Source of the DNA: a virus
Strand: one strand, 5' to 3'
IMG/VR virus record: IMGVR_UViG_3300048442_000979
Location: 1 to 27,740 of that record
DNA: 27,740 bases
Part shown: one piece after another, positions 24,501 through 27,740 of the stretch
Position numbering within the stretch: the first letter of the stretch is position 1
Layout of the letters: the number at the start of each line of letters is the position of its first letter
Notes under the pieces: generated by a model
What the model saw: only the letters and a program-made list of their open reading frames with translations
What the model was told of the DNA's origin: nothing
Database searches by the model: none
Translations under genes and position numbers: made by a program

Positions 24501-27500
24501 TAACCTCACTAGGCAATAACTCACCAGCATCCCTACTTGAAGAGAATCTAATGGTCTTATCAGCATCGGTAACAATCCAAGAAGAACCATAAGTTTGAAT
24601 AATGTTGTCAAGAATGACTACCATTTGATCAACATCATAATCAGTAATGAATACATCATTACCATCAACATCTACTGGTTTATTTGGATTTATTACTTTT
24701 AATTCAAAAGCAGTATCAACTCCATTAAATTGATCTGAAATATCATTAAAAGCGGCAACAACTGATTTATCAATTTCTTTTACATCAGTTAACAATCTAT
24801 TTTTGACTTGAACTTCATCAAATCCAACATTTTTTGTTACAAGATAATTATATTTTGTTCGGAATGATACAACTTCATTAACGTTAGTTTCAACTTTTAC
24901 AATTGAAGTAAGACCACTTCTATTACCAACATCATTAGTAATAGAAGTTCTTGCAAATAAATTATATCCTGTTGGATGTGCTGCTTTTTGATATCCTTCT
25001 TTCCATTGTTTGTATGGAATTTCAGTTCCAATTTCATATGCAAATTTCTGATATCTGTAACTATCTTGCAATCTTAATGCACTAGAACTTAAGAATGATT
25101 TAGTATCTAAGAATTTCTTAGGCGTTTGAATAATAGGTTCTACGTTAGTTAAAGCACTAATACCAAAAGCATTTTCAACGATACCAAAAGCACCAGAATC
25201 AGATCCTCTAATTTCGTCATTTATGCCAATCAGATAGTTGTAATTTTCAATTCTTAAAATAGAACTACCTTTTTGCCAACCTTTATTTGTAGTTACATAA
25301 CCATTTTGCAATGGGTTATTATTAACTGTTACTTTCTCACCAGTAATAAATTCAGATTTGGATACAATGGCAGTAATTGATGCTTTCCTAGTTAAAGAAA
25401 TAAGTTCATATCTAGATGGATTTGCTCCATTAGGTAAAGTAATCTGTGTCATAGGATTGACATCAGGAGTACCATTTGCTACTGGTTGCTCTCTACATGA
25501 AACTGTGGTACTATTAATTTTTGCGTAAAAGTTAATAGCACTATCTACAAAATACTCTACCCCATTGGTTTCGTAATATGCTCTAAATTTGAAAACGTCA
25601 TCTTCAAGTATATACTGATTAAATGCAAATTTGAAGGAAATATCTCCATTTGAAGTCACTTTAGCATAATAATATTTTTCAACATCAATTAAAGGAGCAC
25701 TATTATATCTAATGCCAGGGAAGATTAATTCTGAAGTGAAAATGCGTCCATTTTTTACTGTACATTCAACAACAGCATGATTTACATTATTATCTGATAA
25801 TCCACCACCACTTAATACAACTCTAGGAGAAAATAGATATTGCTCTCCAGCATCATCAACTCTAAGAGAAGTTACAACAAAATTGTTTTTAATTTTTAAA
25901 ATTCTTGGAAAAATAACAGATGGTTTTTGAGTCGGATCTGGACTATATCCATATCCCGAAGATACTGCTTTAATTTTATTAATTTTACCGATACTATCGG
26001 ATACAGGTTCTAGAATAGCACCCTCACCAGAAACTGTATTAATAGAAGAAATTACAGGAGATGTAGTATAATTAAATCCACCCGATGTTAATGTTGCAGT
26101 ATTGATACCTCCAGATGCTGTTATTGATCGTGTGATATACCTAATAGTGTTAGATGTGTAATTAAAGGTATTATCAGGAAGAGGATCTTCGGTAGCATAA
26201 ACTTCAAAATAAGAAGTGTTTGAAGATACAACTGTATATTCACCATTAATTGGTTCTGAGATTGTATTTACAATATAATCTTTATAATCAGAAGGAGTAG
26301 ATACACTACTAATTCTCATAATATATTCGGTTAAATCTGAATCATCTGGATATATTGAGAACTTTGTAATGTTTCCACCTACAATAGTTTTTTTGATATT
26401 AACATCAAAATATTTTCTACCAATTACAGTTGTTTGAGTAACAGTATCATAAGATGGTCCATAAAAATCAATAGAAATAGCGTTAGAATTTGGATTACTT
26501 ACAGTAAACGTATAGATAGATTTTTCATAAAAATCTAATTGATTAATTGAAGCACTCAATCCAGATCCAGTATTAATTTCAAATTGTTTTGGATTAGTAG
26601 CAGTATTATACTTAACACCAAATGCATTTGTTTTTTCTAATGCAGCATCAATTTTAACAAAATCATTCTGAACTAAAGAATTATTAGCACTATTAATTTT
26701 TGCAAGAATTCTATTTTGATCATACTTAACTACTTTTCCACTAATAAATCTTAATCTATTAACTGCAGTTCTTGGATAATGAGTTACAGAACCACTTGAG
26801 AAAAGACCTCTCTTTAAAGTTAATGTATGTCTATAAGTAGATGCTAAAATATTTACATTAATGAACGATTGACTAGGACTATCGTAGACAGCATTGGTGC
26901 CAATTTGAACTTGAGGATTTGAAGATATGTTTGATAGTCGAGTAAACGTCAAATCTATAACTTCACCACCACCACCTAATTGAACAACATCTCCTGCTAC
27001 TCCATTAAGATCTTGTAATACACCATCAAAGAACAAATAGAATGTTCCAGTATTACCACCACCACCAGAAACAATTTTGGTTGCAACTACTTCATCTTCT
27101 TTAACTGTGTTGATATTAACAATTTCAAATTTTTCATTAGTAATCTGTACAATATCTCCTACTGTAAAATTATCACTATCAAATACAGTAATATCTACAG
27201 CAATAGATACAGTAGTTCCATTAGGATAAAATTCTTGACTAGTATTGTTTACACCTCTAACTACAAGAATTGCATTCTCTGATGGAAAATTTTGAATAAT
27301 TTTACAGAATTCAGATCCAATCTGAACATACTTACCAACTGCGAAATTTGCAATTGTTCCTGAACCTGGATTATAATTAGTTAATTCAAGATATCCAGTA
27401 ACACTATCTACATCATTAATTAAGTCAGCACTATACTCTAAGTTATCAATTGCTGGAGAACCAATCGCTAATCCAGATATTTCAGTTTCTACATCGGCAT

Positions 27501-27740
27501 CAATTGTTAATGAAGTATCAAAAATTACAGTACCTCTTGTAATTGGACCGTTGACAACATTATCAAGATAAATTGTTTTTAATTTTTGATCTACAACATG
27601 TACTGTTGCACTATATCCCTCTGAAGTTTCAATAGTAGAACTTAGATTAAATGGGACATTTTCATCATCATACTCTAAGTAATCAAAAGTATCTTTAGAA
27701 ACACTTTGTATTGTTTGACCCTTAATAGTACTGATATAAC
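21550..27740 (-). CDS. Giant virion protein at the T4 gene 7 position, with DGVxQ modules (5' end beyond window)
   Basis: I translated the frame to the right edge: it stays open for all 2062 codons visible, so the N-terminus is missing. A TTG at 27036 is internal; the residues before it (TVKEDEVVATKIVSGGGG) are coding. The protein lies directly before gp8, as T4 gene 7 does, so a gp7-like baseplate wedge role is likely by synteny. I cannot show sequence homology to T4 gp7 (1032 aa). Visible features are about seven DGVxQ-type beta modules, a Gly-Tyr-like segment near residues 550-603 (SGGFNYTTSP, SSGYGYSPDP), and a block near residues 890-925 (YRYQKFAYEIGTEIPYKQW, AAHPTGYNLF) that looks like a conserved marine-phage motif. 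Near the C-terminus is GYGWWLSNLV. No transmembrane segment or enzyme motif is seen. Confidence 0.88.
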   Translation of the reverse strand, partial: YISTIKGQTIQSVSKDTFDYLEYDDENVPFNLSSTIETSEGYSATVHVVDQKLKTIYLDNVVNGPITRGTVIFDTSLTIDADVETEISGLAIGSPAIDNLEYSADLINDVDSVTGYLELTNYNPGSGTIANFAVGKYVQIGSEFCKIIQNFPSENAILVVRGVNNTSQEFYPNGTTVSIAVDITVFDSDNFTVGDIVQITNEKFEIVNINTVKEDEVVATKIVSGGGGNTGTFYLFFDGVLQDLNGVAGDVVQLGGGGEVIDLTFTRLSNISSNPQVQIGTNAVYDSPSQSFINVNILASTYRHTLTLKRGLFSSGSVTHYPRTAVNRLRFISGKVVKYDQNRILAKINSANNSLVQNDFVKIDAALEKTNAFGVKYNTATNPKQFEINTGSGLSASINQLDFYEKSIYTFTVSNPNSNAISIDFYGPSYDTVTQTTVIGRKYFDVNIKKTIVGGNITKFSIYPDDSDLTEYIMRISSVSTPSDYKDYIVNTISEPINGEYTVVSSNTSYFEVYATEDPLPDNTFNYTSNTIRYITRSITASGGINTATLTSGGFNYTTSPVISSINTVSGEGAILEPVSDSIGKINKIKAVSSGYGYSPDPTQKPSVIFPRILKIKNNFVVTSLRVDDAGEQYLFSPRVVLSGGGLSDNNVNHAVVECTVKNGRIFTSELIFPGIRYNSAPLIDVEKYYYAKVTSNGDISFKFAFNQYILEDDVFKFRAYYETNGVEYFVDSAINFYAKINSTTVSCREQPVANGTPDVNPMTQITLPNGANPSRYELISLTRKASITAIVSKSEFITGEKVTVNNNPLQNGYVTTNKGWQKGSSILRIENYNYLIGINDEIRGSDSGAFGIVENAFGISALTNVEPIIQTPKKFLDTKSFLSSSALRLQDSYRYQKFAYEIGTEIPYKQWKEGYQKAAHPTGYNLFARTSITNDVGNRSGLTSIVKVETNVNEVVSFRTKYNYLVTKNVGFDEVQVKNRLLTDVKEIDKSVVAAFNDISDQFNGVDTAFELKVINPNKPVDVDGNDVFITDYDVDQMVVILDNIIQTYGSSWIVTDADKTIRFSSSRDAGELLPSEVMRYRQVNDDTVVYCMAQTTVAATDTFDLTEYDSSPFPAGIFASIDEDNYMCFVDGALQENANFSISAGGGSPTITFGEVLPIGSELSVRYLSGYLKNEFTTGTVVSGTPIVLANKPSGSTSKHSYFVFVDGIVITTSDYDIDLSNNNLIFNYGFTYDTLIIIIDPLGVSLEEQSTVLLNTKYDYKVNDGQLIIPAGLVIKPEDYFIEIAGVVQTPNIVYETVTSGIRKINFFEPPQRYVGADNTVGRQFIGLLYQRSDADGSLGTTPNYQFDDISKNIIHTKEPIDNFIVGDFVIHSNELVNSRIVSKNTETTRVNVETGNTSTVAAAGTFDIVVNSILNIFVGDRVKFKTSFGLTSIDDDELEISAINEGTQTITLTNISSGSLNLTIDQDTSIRFLHHTLTVEDLNVDASIANRDNAYQNSDTVVSGFISSQQTNTITSIDEEFGVSPGDTVFDVDSAVGLSNGDYISIDSVEVVKITNISSNTLTVTRPQLNTNSPLFHGDNSSVRKIIPYTLTVQSFTRGFDSEKTEFILKEDGNDVFITSDKDIFVIVNGILQKRGSSYNLVEVGTSYSKLVFTEPPSDGTPFNCFYVGEQISIQSIGNQFNGIQTAFDLRDVNGEIFSLISKNSEVEGGADISANLILFIDGVYQIPSTAKAYPSTLSSFRLFGSLIEFSSPPKFGSDFEGYIFVGSAADYRSIDVDATVERGDILEQENEFSPRGIINILSSERLAVINSKGQKNTNPNSGINPGSIGYGWWLSNLVRTAKVRESLRVRRTLTSSIHSFTSGVFPLTGRTLYTTSVPSVEINNISSDLPPNPDDDTNQITFILPASANFGTRSVNASYTTFDPRNESIAGDKDELFGVKIGVNLPFDQIVKLDSSTSSETFYAASASETGGTPINDMEDTITYGASFANSAQVIAWDQTNQLLYVKLNDVASPIIDGNSIRLESNLNIIGPVVSGGDNLIAEYQSLTVGNELYYNF
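22425..27040 (-). repeat. Dispersed DGVxQ beta modules in the giant virion protein
   Basis: About seven diverged copies of a unit with the pattern 'hhhFhDGVhQ - x-Y-x - IxF-xxP-xxG-xhxhxY/FxG' can be read: FFDGVLQD, VVILDNIIQTYGSSW, CFVDGALQENANF, VFVDGIVITTSDY, IEIAGVVQTPNIVY, VIVNGILQKRGSSY and LFIDGVYQIPSTAKAY. Most are followed by a strand such as ITFGEVLPIGSELSVRYL or LVFTEPPSDGTPF. Similar modules are common in marine phage tail proteins and probably form a chain of Ig-like beta domains. Confidence 0.7.

Noticed and set aside
27034-27036. TTG as start codon of the giant protein
   Set aside because: The frame continues open to the window edge with plausible coding sequence (TVKEDEVVATKIVSGGGG just before it), so this is an internal Leu codon.

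Overview
This window looks like one dense late-gene block from a T4-like marine myovirus, of the cyanophage or pelagiphage type. The DNA is AT-rich. Every credible gene is on the minus strand, and genes are packed with 0-41 nt gaps or short overlaps. The best anchor is a 480-aa homologue of T4 gp8 (baseplate wedge). It is followed by a DUF4815-type giant structural protein and a series of tail-fibre-like proteins. I see no replication, metabolic, integration or RNA genes. I cannot tell a cyanobacterial host from a Pelagibacter-type host.

In transcription order (right to left): (1) a giant virion protein of at least 2062 aa that runs off the right edge and occupies the position of T4 gene 7; (2) gp8; (3) a 2077-aa DUF4815-type baseplate or tail protein; (4) a 79-aa coiled-coil protein; (5) a 112-aa beta-sandwich-like protein; (6) a 69-aa fibre-module protein; (7) a 742-aa fibre-like protein; (8) a 72-aa coiled-coil protein; (9) a 2549-aa multidomain fibre; (10) a 258-aa structural protein; (11) a fibre-like protein of at least 728 aa that runs off the left edge.

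Three T4-type late promoter boxes (TATAAATA, TATAAATA, GATAAATA) sit in or just after stop codons. They divide the block into gp8/DUF4815/79 aa, then 112 aa through 258 aa, then the left-edge fibre. The promoter of the right-edge gene is outside the window.

Functionally this is the baseplate periphery and adsorption apparatus. Wedge proteins come first, followed by proteins built from mix-and-match modules: beta-helix, LamG-like lectin, cupredoxin-like, Gly-Tyr repeat, DGVxQ and Asp-box modules. The 2549-aa fibre is the most unusual protein. It carries a LamG domain apparently inserted into a beta-helix, a cupredoxin-like domain with all usual type-1 copper ligands in place, and about 18 Gly-Tyr repeat units. 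No stretch longer than 41 nt lacks a gene.
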